DNA from: Oscillospiraceae bacterium
Lineage (GTDB): Bacteria; Bacillota; Clostridia; Oscillospirales; Oscillospiraceae
Length of the DNA stretch: 43,132 nucleotides
Reading direction: 5' to 3'
Assembly: GCA_017541995.1 (NCBI GenBank)
Contig: JAFXYD010000003.1
Location: 1 to 43,132 of the forward strand
Shown here: positions 31,657 to 39,104 of the stretch, piece by piece
Numbering within the stretch: position 1 is the first letter of the stretch
Layout of the letters: the number at the start of each line of letters is the position of its first letter
Notes under the pieces: model-generated
Database searches by the model: none
Seen by the model: the letters and a program-made list of their open reading frames with translations, nothing else
Told to the model about the DNA's origin: nothing
Program-made: the position numbers and the translations under genes

Positions 31657-33837
31657 ATGGAGACCTTCCAGGATCATTATAATTCGATGATGCAGGCCAT
31701 CCGAACCTACGTCCCCAACACCGATCTGGAGGCGGTGGAGCGGGCGGTTCAGTACGCCAACGAGAAGCACAAGGACCAGAAGCGGAAGGACGGCTCCCCC
31801 TATATCATCCACCCCCTGGCGGTGGCGGAGATCGTGGCCGAGACCGGTCTGGACACCGACGCCATTGTGGCGGCCCTGCTCCACGACTGCATCGAGGACA
31901 CCTCCGCCTCCTTCGACGAGATCTCCCGGCTCTTCGGCCGCACTGTGGCGGAGCTGGTGGAGGGGGTCACCAAGCTGACCCGGGTGGAATTCTCCACCCG
32001 GGAGGAGCAGCAGGTGGAGAACCTGCGGAAGATGTTCATGGCCATGTCCAAGGACATCCGGGTGGTGCTCATCAAGATCTGCGACCGCCTCCACAACCAG
32101 CGCACCATGGAGTACCAGACCAAGCCCAAGCAGGTCAGCAAATCCATGGAGACCATGGACATCTACGCCCCCCTGGCCCACCGCCTGGGCATGCAGAAGA
32201 TCAAGTGGGAGCTGGAGGACAGCGCCCTGCAGTACCTGGATCCCGAGGGCTACAAGGAGTTGGTGGACTATCTGGAGGCCCACCGGGCCGAGGCCGAGGC
32301 CTTCATGGCGGAGATCCAGCAGCGGATCCGGGAGCGGCTGGAGTCCGTGGGCATCGCCTGCTCCATCTCCGGCCGCATCAAGCACGTCTACTCCATCTAC
32401 CGCAAGATGAAGGAGCAGAACAAGACCCTGGACGAGCTCTACGATCTCTATGCTTTCCGGGTCATTGTGGACAGCATTGCCGACTGCTACAACGTCCTGG
32501 GCCACATCCACGAGATGTTCAAGCTGGTGCCGGGGCGCTTCAAGGACTATATCTCCACCCCCAAGCCCAACAACTACCAGAGCCTCCACACCACCGTCAT
32601 CGGGGACGAGGGCATCCCCTTCGAGGTGCAGATCCGCACCAAGGAGATGCACGAAATCGCGGAGAACGGCATTGCGGCCCACTGGAAGTACAAGGAGGGC
32701 ATAGACTCCAGCGAGGGCAAGGAGTTTGACTGGATCCGCAGGCTTCTGGAGGATCAGCAGGAGACCGACGCCGAGGACTACATCCATACCCTCAAGGTGG
32801 ATATGTTTGACGACGAGGTCTTCGTCTTCTCCCCCAAGGGCAAGGTGATCTCCCTGCCCGCAGGCTCCACGCCCATCGACTTCGCCTACGCCATCCACTC
32901 CGGCGTGGGCAACACCATGATCGGCGCCAAGATCAACAACCGCATCGCGGGCTACGACGTGAAGCTCCGCAACGGCGACATTGTGGAGATCCTCACCTCC
33001 AAGTCCGCCAAGGGACCCTCCCGGGACTGGCTCAATATCTGCAAGTCCAACCAGGCCCGCTCCAAGATCAAGCAGTGGTTCAAGCGGGAGAAGCGGGAGG
33101 AGAACATCGCCCGGGGTAAGACCAGCTTCGAGGGCGAGCTGCGCCGCATGAACATCTCTCCTGCCCTGCTCCAGGACGAGGAGCTGCAGCCCCAGCTGCT
33201 GCGGAAGCTGTCCTTTGAGTGCCTGGACGATATGTACGCCGCCATCGGCTACGGCGGCATCACCGCCGTCAAGGCCATCGGCAAGATCCGGGAGGATCTG
33301 CTGAAGGCCAGCCGGGCCCCTGCCGCCGCCAAGGAGACCAAGGTGCTGGAGATCACCCAGCCCGTGCAGCAGAACCGCCACGGCAACAGCGGCGTCATTG
33401 TGGAGGACATCGATTCCTGCATGATTAAGTTCTCCCGCTGCTGTACCCCGGTGCCCGGGGACGACATCGTGGGCTTCATCACCAAGGGCTACGGCGTCTC
33501 CATCCACCGGCGGGACTGCCCCAACGCCCGGGCCGCCAACAATCCGGACCTGGCCGCCCGCTGGGTCAACGTCTCCTGGATCACCGGGGGCGAAAAGCCC
33601 TTTGCCACCACCCTGGAGGTGCTCTCCGAGGATCGGGACGGCCTGCTGCTGGACGTGTCTTCGGCCCTGACCTCCCAGCAGATCCGCATGAAGGAGATCA
33701 TCGGCAAGGAGCTCCCCGGAGGCCGCTGCGGCTTCACCGTCACCTTCGAGGTCAAGGGCCTGGAGCAGCTCACCGGCGTCATGAACCGCCTGCGCGCCAT
33801 CGAGGGCGTGGTGGAGGTCAAGCGCGGGCAGAATTAG
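31657..33837 (+). CDS. relA: Bifunctional (p)ppGpp synthetase/hydrolase
   Basis: A 726-residue long RSH protein that makes and breaks the alarmone (p)ppGpp. Domains: HD hydrolase (about 30-200; HPLAVAEIVAETGLDTDAIV and H76-D77 in HDCIEDT), synthetase (about 235-345; GRFKDYISTPKPNNYQSLHT), TGS (about 385-450; DFAYAIHSGVGN), helical and zinc-finger/conserved-cysteine region (FSRCCTPVPGDDIVG), and a C-terminal ACT domain. The hydrolase residues are intact, so both activities are expected. AAAGGAGG precedes the ATG. The recJ-rel-dtd-MBL order is common in clostridia. A 7-base tandem array begins right at its stop codon. Confidence 0.96.
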   Translation: METFQDHYNSMMQAIRTYVPNTDLEAVERAVQYANEKHKDQKRKDGSPYIIHPLAVAEIVAETGLDTDAIVAALLHDCIEDTSASFDEISRLFGRTVAELVEGVTKLTRVEFSTREEQQVENLRKMFMAMSKDIRVVLIKICDRLHNQRTMEYQTKPKQVSKSMETMDIYAPLAHRLGMQKIKWELEDSALQYLDPEGYKELVDYLEAHRAEAEAFMAEIQQRIRERLESVGIACSISGRIKHVYSIYRKMKEQNKTLDELYDLYAFRVIVDSIADCYNVLGHIHEMFKLVPGRFKDYISTPKPNNYQSLHTTVIGDEGIPFEVQIRTKEMHEIAENGIAAHWKYKEGIDSSEGKEFDWIRRLLEDQQETDAEDYIHTLKVDMFDDEVFVFSPKGKVISLPAGSTPIDFAYAIHSGVGNTMIGAKINNRIAGYDVKLRNGDIVEILTSKSAKGPSRDWLNICKSNQARSKIKQWFKREKREENIARGKTSFEGELRRMNISPALLQDEELQPQLLRKLSFECLDDMYAAIGYGGITAVKAIGKIREDLLKASRAPAAAKETKVLEITQPVQQNRHGNSGVIVEDIDSCMIKFSRCCTPVPGDDIVGFITKGYGVSIHRRDCPNARAANNPDLAARWVNVSWITGGEKPFATTLEVLSEDRDGLLLDVSSALTSQQIRMKEIIGKELPGGRCGFTVTFEVKGLEQLTGVMNRLRAIEGVVEVKRGQN

Positions 33838-34098
33838 GGATCAGGGATCAAGGATCAAGGATCAGGGTGAGGAAAGGGAACAGGGAACGGGGAACAGACC
33901 GGCCCGTAGCGGCGAGCATTGCTCGCCATGTTGTTCCCCGCCGTACCCCGCCCGCCTGTAGGGGCGGTCATTGGCCGCCCGCCGTACCCCGCCCGCCTGT
34001 AGGGGCGGTCATTGGCCGCCCGCCGACGACAGACCGGGCTTCATAATTGAGAATTGAGAATTGAGAATTGTGGTGTTTTCAAATTGCCATTTGAAAAC
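33838..34098. repeat. Heptamer arrays, three REPs and palindromes between rel and dtd
   Basis: Directly after the rel stop come 7-base units (GGGATCA/AGGATCA, then variants of AACAGGG). Plus-orientation REPs follow at 33906-33927 (stem GGCGAGC/GCTCGCC), 33958-33980 and 33999-34021 (stem GGGCGG/CCGCCC); the last two lie in a 41-bp direct tandem repeat. Next are AATTGAG three times (about 34044-34065), then AATTGTGG and a perfect ten-base palindrome GTTTTCAAAT/ATTTGAAAAC (34075-34084, 34089-34098). The AATTGTGG plus GTTTT...AAAAC core also occurs in both AATGAAG elements. Confidence 0.82.
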
Positions 34099-34129
34099 AT
34101 TCATTCAAAAATGAAAGTAGAAGCAAAGT

Positions 34130-34579
34130 ATGAAAGCTGTATTGACAAGGGTATCCTCCGCCTCTGTACGCATTGACGGGAAAATCAATGGGCAGATTGG
34201 GGAGGGCTTTCTGATCCTCCTGGGGATCGGGCCGGAGGACACGAAAAAGGACGCGACGAAGCTGGCGGAGAAGCTGCTGAGTCTGCGGATTTTTACCGAT
34301 GAAAACGACAAGATGAACCTGGGCCTGGAGGCCGTGGGCGGGGAAGTGCTGGTGGTGAGCCAGTTCACCCTCTACGGCTCCGTCCGCAAGGGCCGCCGCC
34401 CCAGCTTCACCGGGGCCGCGGACCCTGCCCTGGCCATTCCCCTCTATGAGTTCTTCCTCTCCGAGTGCGCCCGCCTGGGCTATCCCCCCCAGCACGGGGA
34501 ATTCGGCGCGGACATGCAGGTGGAGAGCGTCAACGACGGCCCGGTGACCATCGTGGTGGATTCCTCGGAGCTGGCATAA
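34130..34579 (+). CDS. dtd: D-aminoacyl-tRNA deacylase
   Basis: A 149-residue enzyme that hydrolyses D-amino acids (and glycine) from mischarged tRNA. The two signature motifs are present: SQFTLYGSVRKGRRPSF (SQFTL) and the Gly-Pro motif NDGPVTIVVD near the C-terminus. Length is typical at 145-150. The ribosome binding site is weak (AGAAGCAAAG), unlike its neighbours. The TAA stop is also the first bases of the TAAATCGGGATTTGACG repeat that bounds the following REP pair. Confidence 0.95.
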   Translation: MKAVLTRVSSASVRIDGKINGQIGEGFLILLGIGPEDTKKDATKLAEKLLSLRIFTDENDKMNLGLEAVGGEVLVVSQFTLYGSVRKGRRPSFTGAADPALAIPLYEFFLSECARLGYPPQHGEFGADMQVESVNDGPVTIVVDSSELA

Positions 34580-34704
34580 ATCGGGATTTGACGGGATATC
34601 GCCGTAGGGGCCGGCGTCCTCGACGGCCCGCAGGTATCAGATCACGACAGGTTCGGGGCGTCGAGGACGCCGCCCCCTACGGCCTTACAAATCCCAATTT
34701 GACG
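34578..34704. repeat. Facing REP pair bounded by AAATC...ATTTGACG motifs
   Basis: A plus REP at 34604-34629 and a minus REP at 34655-34680 face each other, both with GTAG at the foot and a long stem built on GGCGTCCTCGACG. AAATCGGGATTTGACG (34578-34593) and AAATCCCAATTTGACG (34689-34704) bound the pair and are themselves near-palindromic. The pair fills the gap between dtd and the MBL gene. Confidence 0.8.
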
Positions 34705-34719
34705 AAAAGGATCACGAAT

Positions 34720-35337
34720 ATGAAACTCACATCCCTGACCGTCGGTTCCATCGGGACCAACTGCTATATTATATATAAGGAAGAGACCGGGGCCGCCGTG
34801 GTCATCGACCCCAGCGACGAGGCGGAGCTGGTGGAGGCCCGGATCGCGGCCCTGGGGCTGGAGCCCCGGGCCATTCTGCTGACCCACGGCCACTTTGACC
34901 ACGGGGGCGACCTGGGCCGCCTGCTGGCCCGCTGGTCCGTGCCGGTGTACTGCCACCCGGCGGACCGGGCCCTGCCCTCCTGGCTGACCCACGGGGTCCG
35001 CTTCGACCGGGAGCTGACCGAGGGCCAGAGCCTGGACTTCGAGGGCATGGGCTTCACCGTGCTCCACACCCCGGGCCACACCCCCGGCAGCGTCTGCTTC
35101 CTCTGGGAGGCGGGAAAGACCGTCTTCACCGGGGACACCCTCTTCGCGGGCTCCTGCGGCCGCACGGACCTTCCCGGCGGCAGCTGGAAGCAGATGGCCG
35201 CCTCCCTCCGCCGCCTGGCGGCCCTGCCGGGGGATTGGACCGTCTGCCCCGGCCACGGGGAGAGCAGCAGCCTGGACGCGGAGCGGGAGGGGAACCCCTA
35301 CGTGGAAATGGCCCTGCGGGAGGGATCGCCCGAATGA
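34720..35337 (+). CDS. MBL-fold metallo-hydrolase (glyoxalase II-like)
   Basis: A 205-residue metallo-beta-lactamase-fold hydrolase. The binuclear metal motifs are THGHFDHGGD (HxHxDH), HTPGHTPGS (third His) and GDTLF (bridging Asp), with a late PGHGE. It groups with the short glyoxalase II-like proteins found next to dtd in clostridia; hydroxyacylglutathione hydrolysis is not assured, because such species usually lack glutathione. The open frame runs upstream through the REP pair, but ATG 34720 with AAAAGG nine bases earlier is the credible start. The TGA stop lies in an AATGAAG repeat. Confidence 0.9.
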   Translation: MKLTSLTVGSIGTNCYIIYKEETGAAVVIDPSDEAELVEARIAALGLEPRAILLTHGHFDHGGDLGRLLARWSVPVYCHPADRALPSWLTHGVRFDRELTEGQSLDFEGMGFTVLHTPGHTPGSVCFLWEAGKTVFTGDTLFAGSCGRTDLPGGSWKQMAASLRRLAALPGDWTVCPGHGESSSLDAEREGNPYVEMALREGSPE

Positions 35338-35765
35338 AGACCGGCTTCGCCGGAATGAAGTCGGCCTGACGGCCTAATGAAGCCGCAGTCGGCTGAGGCC
35401 TCCTGCTGAATGAAGCCGCTCCCGATGGTCGCTAATTATGGTATTTGCGAATTAGCGAATTCGCAAATGAAATTTGAAATGGCGGGCTGATAGCCCGCGC
35501 TACAGCGGAATAAGGCGTAGTGGCCGCTGACCTCAGCGGCCATACCAAGCGATTTCTGCCTCTTCCCGATGGCCGCCGGGGTCGGCGGCCACTACGGACA
35601 AGCGCTGCTGAATCGATTATTTTGTTTTGCAATTGGCAAATTGCAAAACTCCACAATTAGGGCGAAGCCCGACTTCATTAGGCCGCAGGCCGGCTTCATT
35701 CGCCCCGAAGGGGCAGCTTCATTAGGCCGCCAGGCCGACTTCATTCGGGGCAACGCCCCGACTTT
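35333..35765. repeat. AATGAAG hairpin-array element, copy 2
   Basis: The 442-base gap between the MBL gene and apbE contains no gene. It starts with AATGAAG at 35333-35339, whose TGA is the MBL stop. Hairpins separated by AATGAAG follow, then an AT-rich core (ATTTGCGAATT...AATTCGCAAAT), and after an inserted REP cluster the GTTTTGCAATT...TTGCAAAAC palindrome, CCACAATT, and hairpins separated by CTTCATT up to about 35765. Core and several arms match copy 1 at 23212-23449. It ends just before the apbE ribosome binding site (GAGGTG). Confidence 0.82.
35481..35619. repeat. REP triplet inserted inside the AATGAAG element
   Basis: Three GTAG-footed hairpins: minus at 35481-35503 (GCGGGCT/AGCCCGC), plus at 35517-35542 (TGGCCGCTGA/TCAGCGGCCA) and minus at 35570-35595 (TGGCCGCC/GGCGGCCA). 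Copy 1 of the host element reads straight through from AAATTTGAA to TTTTGTTTTGC, while here about 140 bases intervene, so this block appears to have entered the older element. Confidence 0.8.
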
Positions 35766-35779
35766 CTCCGAGGTGTGAT

Positions 35780-36796
35780 ATGAAACACAGAATTCTCCCG
35801 ATCCTGCTCGCCCTGGCCCTCCTGCTCTCCGCCTGCAATCTGCTGCCGGAGGCGGGGGCGAAGCCCCGGGCTGTCTCCGAGTCCTCCATCTGGGCCATGG
35901 ACACCCAGATGGATCTGCGGCTCTACGGGGACGCGGAGGGAGCCTGCATGCAGCGTCTGACGGCCCTGCTGAATGAGCTGGACCATACCCTCTCCGCTAC
36001 GGCTGAGGACAGCGATCTGACCGCCCTGAACCGGAGCGGCTGGACCGACAACCCCCACATCCTCCGGCTGGCGGAGGAGGCCCTGGCCGTCTCCGAGGAG
36101 ACCGGCGGGGCCCTGGACGTGACGCTGCTGCCCGTGTCCCGGGCCTGGGGCTTCTCCACAGGCAGCTATGGCGTGGTCCCCGCCGCCGAGCTGGAGGCCC
36201 TGCGGGACAACGTGGGCATGGACAAGCTGACGCTGCAGCCCGGAGTGGGACTCAGCATCCCCGCCGGGACCGCCCTGGACTTCGGCGCCCTGGCCAAGGG
36301 CTACGCCGCGGATCTCTGCCGGGCGGAGCTGGAGGAGGCCGACTGCGCCGGGATCCTCTCCCTGGGGGGCAACATCCAGACCGTGGGAACCAAGCCCGAC
36401 GGCAGCGACTGGGTCATCGGCGTCCAGGACCCCGACGATCCGGGCCATTACCTGTTGACCTTGGGGCTCACGGGCTCCCGGGCTGCCGTCACCTCCGGGG
36501 ACTACCAGCGCTATTTCATGGAGGATGGCGTCCGCTACTGCCACATCATCGACCCCGGCACCCTGGCCCCGGTCCGGGGCAGCCTCCGGGCCGTCACCGT
36601 CATTGCCGACAGCGGCCTCCGGGCCGACGCCCTCTCCACGGCCCTCTTCGTCCTGGGCCGGGAGGCGGGGGAGGCCCTGCGGCGGAGCCGCGGGGACTTC
36701 GAGACCGTCTGGATCGAGGCCGACGGCAGGGTCTGGGTCAGCCCCGGCCTGGCGGAGCGGGTCCTGGAGGGCAGCTATGAGGTGACCCAGCCATGA
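35780..36796 (+). CDS. apbE: FAD:protein FMN transferase ApbE
   Basis: A 338-residue lipoprotein that attaches FMN covalently to threonine in target flavoproteins such as Rnf/Nqr subunits or extracellular electron-transfer proteins. The N-terminus has a lipobox (LLSAC, C19), so it acts outside the membrane. ApbE motifs: AMDTQMDLRLYG, LDFGALAKGYAAD, LSLGGNIQTVG, HIIDPGTLAPV and ADALSTALFVLG. The downstream NusG-domain-II gene overlaps its end by four bases (ATGA), a common pairing in Bacillota linked to Rnf-type or FMN-binding systems. No flavinylation target is encoded in this window. Confidence 0.95.
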   Translation: MKHRILPILLALALLLSACNLLPEAGAKPRAVSESSIWAMDTQMDLRLYGDAEGACMQRLTALLNELDHTLSATAEDSDLTALNRSGWTDNPHILRLAEEALAVSEETGGALDVTLLPVSRAWGFSTGSYGVVPAAELEALRDNVGMDKLTLQPGVGLSIPAGTALDFGALAKGYAADLCRAELEEADCAGILSLGGNIQTVGTKPDGSDWVIGVQDPDDPGHYLLTLGLTGSRAAVTSGDYQRYFMEDGVRYCHIIDPGTLAPVRGSLRAVTVIADSGLRADALSTALFVLGREAGEALRRSRGDFETVWIEADGRVWVSPGLAERVLEGSYEVTQP

Positions 36797-37149
36797 GGAC
36801 CCGCAGCTGGGCCCTGCTGCTGGGGGCGATCTTTCTGATTCTGGCAGGGCTGGCGCTCTGGCAGAGCCTGGGCACGAAGCCGGCGGGCAGCGCGGCGGTC
36901 TACGCCGACGGCGTCCTGGTCCGGACCGTGGACCTCTCCGTGGATGGGGAGTACCGGGTGGAGTCCGCCGAGGGCTGGAACCTGCTGAGGGTGCGGGACG
37001 GCAAGCTGGCCGTCACCGCCGCCTCCTGCCCCGACGGAGACTGCGTCCGCTGCGGCCCCCGGAATACCGACCCGCCCATCGTCTGCCTGCCCAACCGGAT
37101 CAGCATCCGCTTTTCCGACTCCGGCGAGGTGGACGGCGTGGTACGATAA
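36793..37149 (+). CDS. NusG domain II-containing protein
   Basis: A 118-residue protein with one N-terminal membrane helix (about 7-25) and an extracytoplasmic NusG-domain-II fold: AVYADGVLVRTVDLSVDGEYRV, ASCPDGDCVRCG and PPIVCLPNRISIRF. The three cysteines in the CPDGDCVRCG segment plus VCLPN are typical of the family. The family is repeatedly found beside apbE and Rnf genes; a role in electron-transfer complex assembly is assumed, not shown. Start overlaps the apbE stop. Confidence 0.87.
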   Translation: MRTRSWALLLGAIFLILAGLALWQSLGTKPAGSAAVYADGVLVRTVDLSVDGEYRVESAEGWNLLRVRDGKLAVTAASCPDGDCVRCGPRNTDPPIVCLPNRISIRFSDSGEVDGVVR

Positions 37150-37151
37150 AA

Positions 37152-37284
37152 ATGAAACTATGAAACTATGAAAATATGAAACGATTTCGGAATTTTTCAT
37201 ATCTGCGATATGAAAAATAGAATTCAAATCTGTCGCGGAGCGACACCTCAATATTTTCATAATTTCATAGTTTCATAGTTTCAT
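37152..37284. repeat. 133-bp MITE-like palindromic element
   Basis: Terminal inverted repeats of 30 bases (37152-37181 and 37255-37284) match at 29 positions and consist of 8-base units (ATGAAACT type). Inside is a perfect palindrome with 12-base arms, ATTTTTCATATC/GATATGAAAAAT (37192-37203, 37207-37218), and a small GTCGC/GCGAC hairpin. The element fills the gap between the NusG-II gene and the AAAAAGGAG of the thioesterase gene. No transposase is inside. Confidence 0.85.
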
Positions 37285-37302
37285 AAAAAGGAGATCATCC
37301 AT

Positions 37303-38028
37303 ATGGAAGCACGTCTTTCCCAAAGCATTACCATTCTCCCCTCTGTCTGCGATGCGCAGATGAAGCTGTCCATCCCGGACCTCTTCGCCCGGTTCATGGA
37401 CATTGCCACCCTCCACGCCGAGGAGCTGGGGGTGGGAGCCGACGCCATGTTCGCCCGGGGCCTGTTCTGGCTCACGGTGAAGACCAAGGTCCATATCCTC
37501 CGGCGGCCCCGGATGCTGGAGACCGTCACACTCTCCACCCGGCCCCTGGTCCCGGAGCGGGTGAAGGCCATCCGGGAGTACCGGCTGGAACAGGCGGGAG
37601 AGCTGCTGGCGGAGGGGAAGACCGAGTGGGCCGTCATCGACACCGGCAGCGGCCGCCTCTGCCCCATGGCGGGGATCTTCCCGGCGGAGCTGGAGCTGGC
37701 CTCCGAGGCCGCCTATCCCGCCCCCTTCGCCCGGATCAAGCCCGATTTCAGCGGGGCCGATACCCTGGGCAGCTATAGCGTCCGCTCCACGGACATCGAC
37801 CTGGGGGGCCACATGAACAACGTGGCCTACCTGCGGGCGGTGCTGGGCGTTCTGCCCGGCAAGGAGCTGAAGGACTTTCCCCAGGGCGAGATCGAGATCG
37901 TCTTCCGCACGCCCTGCTTCGAGGGCGACGCGCTGACCGTCAAGCGCCGCGAGACGGAAAGCGGCTGGGAGCTGGCCGCCCTGAAGGAGGACGGCAGCCC
38001 GGCGGTGTTCCTCAAGGCGGACCGGTAA
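37303..38028 (+). CDS. Acyl-ACP thioesterase
   Basis: A 241-residue double hot-dog thioesterase of the FatA/FatB-like bacterial family, releasing fatty acids from acyl carrier protein. FARGLFWLTVKTKVHILRRP lies in the first hot-dog domain, and DIDLGGHMNNVAYL in the second contains the Asn/His catalytic-region motif. Length is typical of bacterial members (235-250). AAAAGGAGATC precedes the ATG. A degenerate 7-base array (AAAAACG, AAGAACG, AAAAATG) directly follows the stop. Confidence 0.9.
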   Translation: MEARLSQSITILPSVCDAQMKLSIPDLFARFMDIATLHAEELGVGADAMFARGLFWLTVKTKVHILRRPRMLETVTLSTRPLVPERVKAIREYRLEQAGELLAEGKTEWAVIDTGSGRLCPMAGIFPAELELASEAAYPAPFARIKPDFSGADTLGSYSVRSTDIDLGGHMNNVAYLRAVLGVLPGKELKDFPQGEIEIVFRTPCFEGDALTVKRRETESGWELAALKEDGSPAVFLKADR

Positions 38029-38284
38029 AAACAAAAACGAAGAACGAAAAATGAAGAAACGGGGCGGCCGCAAGTCCGGCTACCCTGCTCCTTTTCCGAA
38101 AAAAACGCGTTTTTCTGCCTCCGCAACCTGAGCGGGCGCGATTGGCGGGGCAAATTGGTGGAACGCAACCTGGGAATCTGCTAAGATCTGGTCAGCGATG
38201 CGGGAGATCCGGGGTTCAGAACCGTGGAAAGAGACGGCAGCCAGAATCCCGCAGACGCAAATCTTACCAAACGAGGTGTTTATC
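38029..38284. other. Gap before the HTH gene
   Basis: After the thioesterase stop come degenerate heptamers (about 38033-38060), then GC-rich sequence with a CGCAACCTG direct repeat (about 38121 and 38164). TAAGAT at 38182-38187 could be a -10, but no matching -35 at proper spacing is visible. A short upstream extension of the HTH frame to 38198 exists; I see no protein signal in it. Confidence 0.4.
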
Positions 38285-38953
38285 ATGTTGTTCCATGAAA
38301 AATTGATCCAGCGCCGCAAAGAGCAGGGTATGACCCAGGAGGATCTGGCGGAGCGGCTCTCCGTGAGCCGCCAGACCGTCAGCAAGTGGGAGAATGGCGA
38401 ATGCATGCCCGACGCCGACAAGTTCATCCGACTCTCCGATATTCTGGAGATCAGTCTGGACGAGCTGGCTGGACGGGAGGTGGAGGTGGAGCCCATCGTG
38501 CTCCCCGCCCCGGAGCTGCCGAAGCCCGGCGGAAGGCTGCGCCGCCTTCTGGCCGCCGCAGCCGCCTGTCTGCTGATCGGCGCGGCCTGCTTCTGCCTGG
38601 GCCGTTACGCCTTTCCGAAGGCGGCCCCCGCCGCAGGGCAGAGCGCAGCGCTGCCGGAGACCCTGACCGTCACGGGCATTTCTTTCTTCACGGACGCAGA
38701 TGGAGCCAAAGCCATGCGCTTCAGCGCCAACGCCTCCCTGGACGGGACCGCGTTCCTCTATCGGGGGGAGTTGAAGCCCGTGGAGCTTCCCGCGGTCTAC
38801 AAAAACGGGACCTACACCGTCTCCGGACTCCCGGCGGGCAGCTATGAGAAGATGGTGCTTGTAATCTCCGCCGAAGGGCAGGAGCGCAGCGCCCCGGTGG
38901 CTGAGAATCTGACGATCGACGCGGAAGGCGCAGGCTGGGCCAAGCCCGGCTGA
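38285..38953 (+). CDS. XRE-family HTH regulator with membrane segment
   Basis: A 222-residue protein. Residues 5-60 are an XRE-type helix-turn-helix (LIQRRKEQGMTQEDLAERLS, then VSRQTVSKWENGECMPD). A membrane helix at about 82-104 follows (LLAAAAACLLIGAACFCLG), and an extracytoplasmic beta-rich domain of about 110 residues ends the protein. This one-component layout suggests a DNA-binding protein that senses an external or envelope signal. The ATG at 38285 has GAGGTG seven bases before it and begins the conserved HTH, so the longer frame from 38198 is not used. Targets are unknown. Confidence 0.88.
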   Translation: MLFHEKLIQRRKEQGMTQEDLAERLSVSRQTVSKWENGECMPDADKFIRLSDILEISLDELAGREVEVEPIVLPAPELPKPGGRLRRLLAAAAACLLIGAACFCLGRYAFPKAAPAAGQSAALPETLTVTGISFFTDADGAKAMRFSANASLDGTAFLYRGELKPVELPAVYKNGTYTVSGLPAGSYEKMVLVISAEGQERSAPVAENLTIDAEGAGWAKPG

Positions 38954-39069
38954 CGCCGCCCGGAGCCTCTCGATTTGTGTCTGTTCACGCCTCGGGCCAC
39001 AACATTTTGTGCCTCGGAAATCTGTACAAAATTTTCTGAAAAATTTTATAAAAAACGCCAAAAAAGTTC

Positions 39070-39098
39070 TTGACATTCAGCCGTGTGTGTAGTATAGT
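39070..39098 (+). promoter_or_regulatory. Strong sigma-A promoter of the S10 operon
   Basis: TTGACA at 39070-39075, a 17-base spacer and TATAGT at 39093-39098, embedded in AT-rich sequence (39000-39070) that may act as an UP element. It is the best -35/-10 pair in the window, as expected for ribosomal protein genes. Confidence 0.92.
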
Positions 39099-39104
39099 AT
39101 GGGG

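Noticed and set aside
38198-38284. N-terminal extension of the HTH regulator
   Set aside because: The extension has no ribosome binding site and no similarity to XRE proteins; the HTH begins right at the ATG at 38285.
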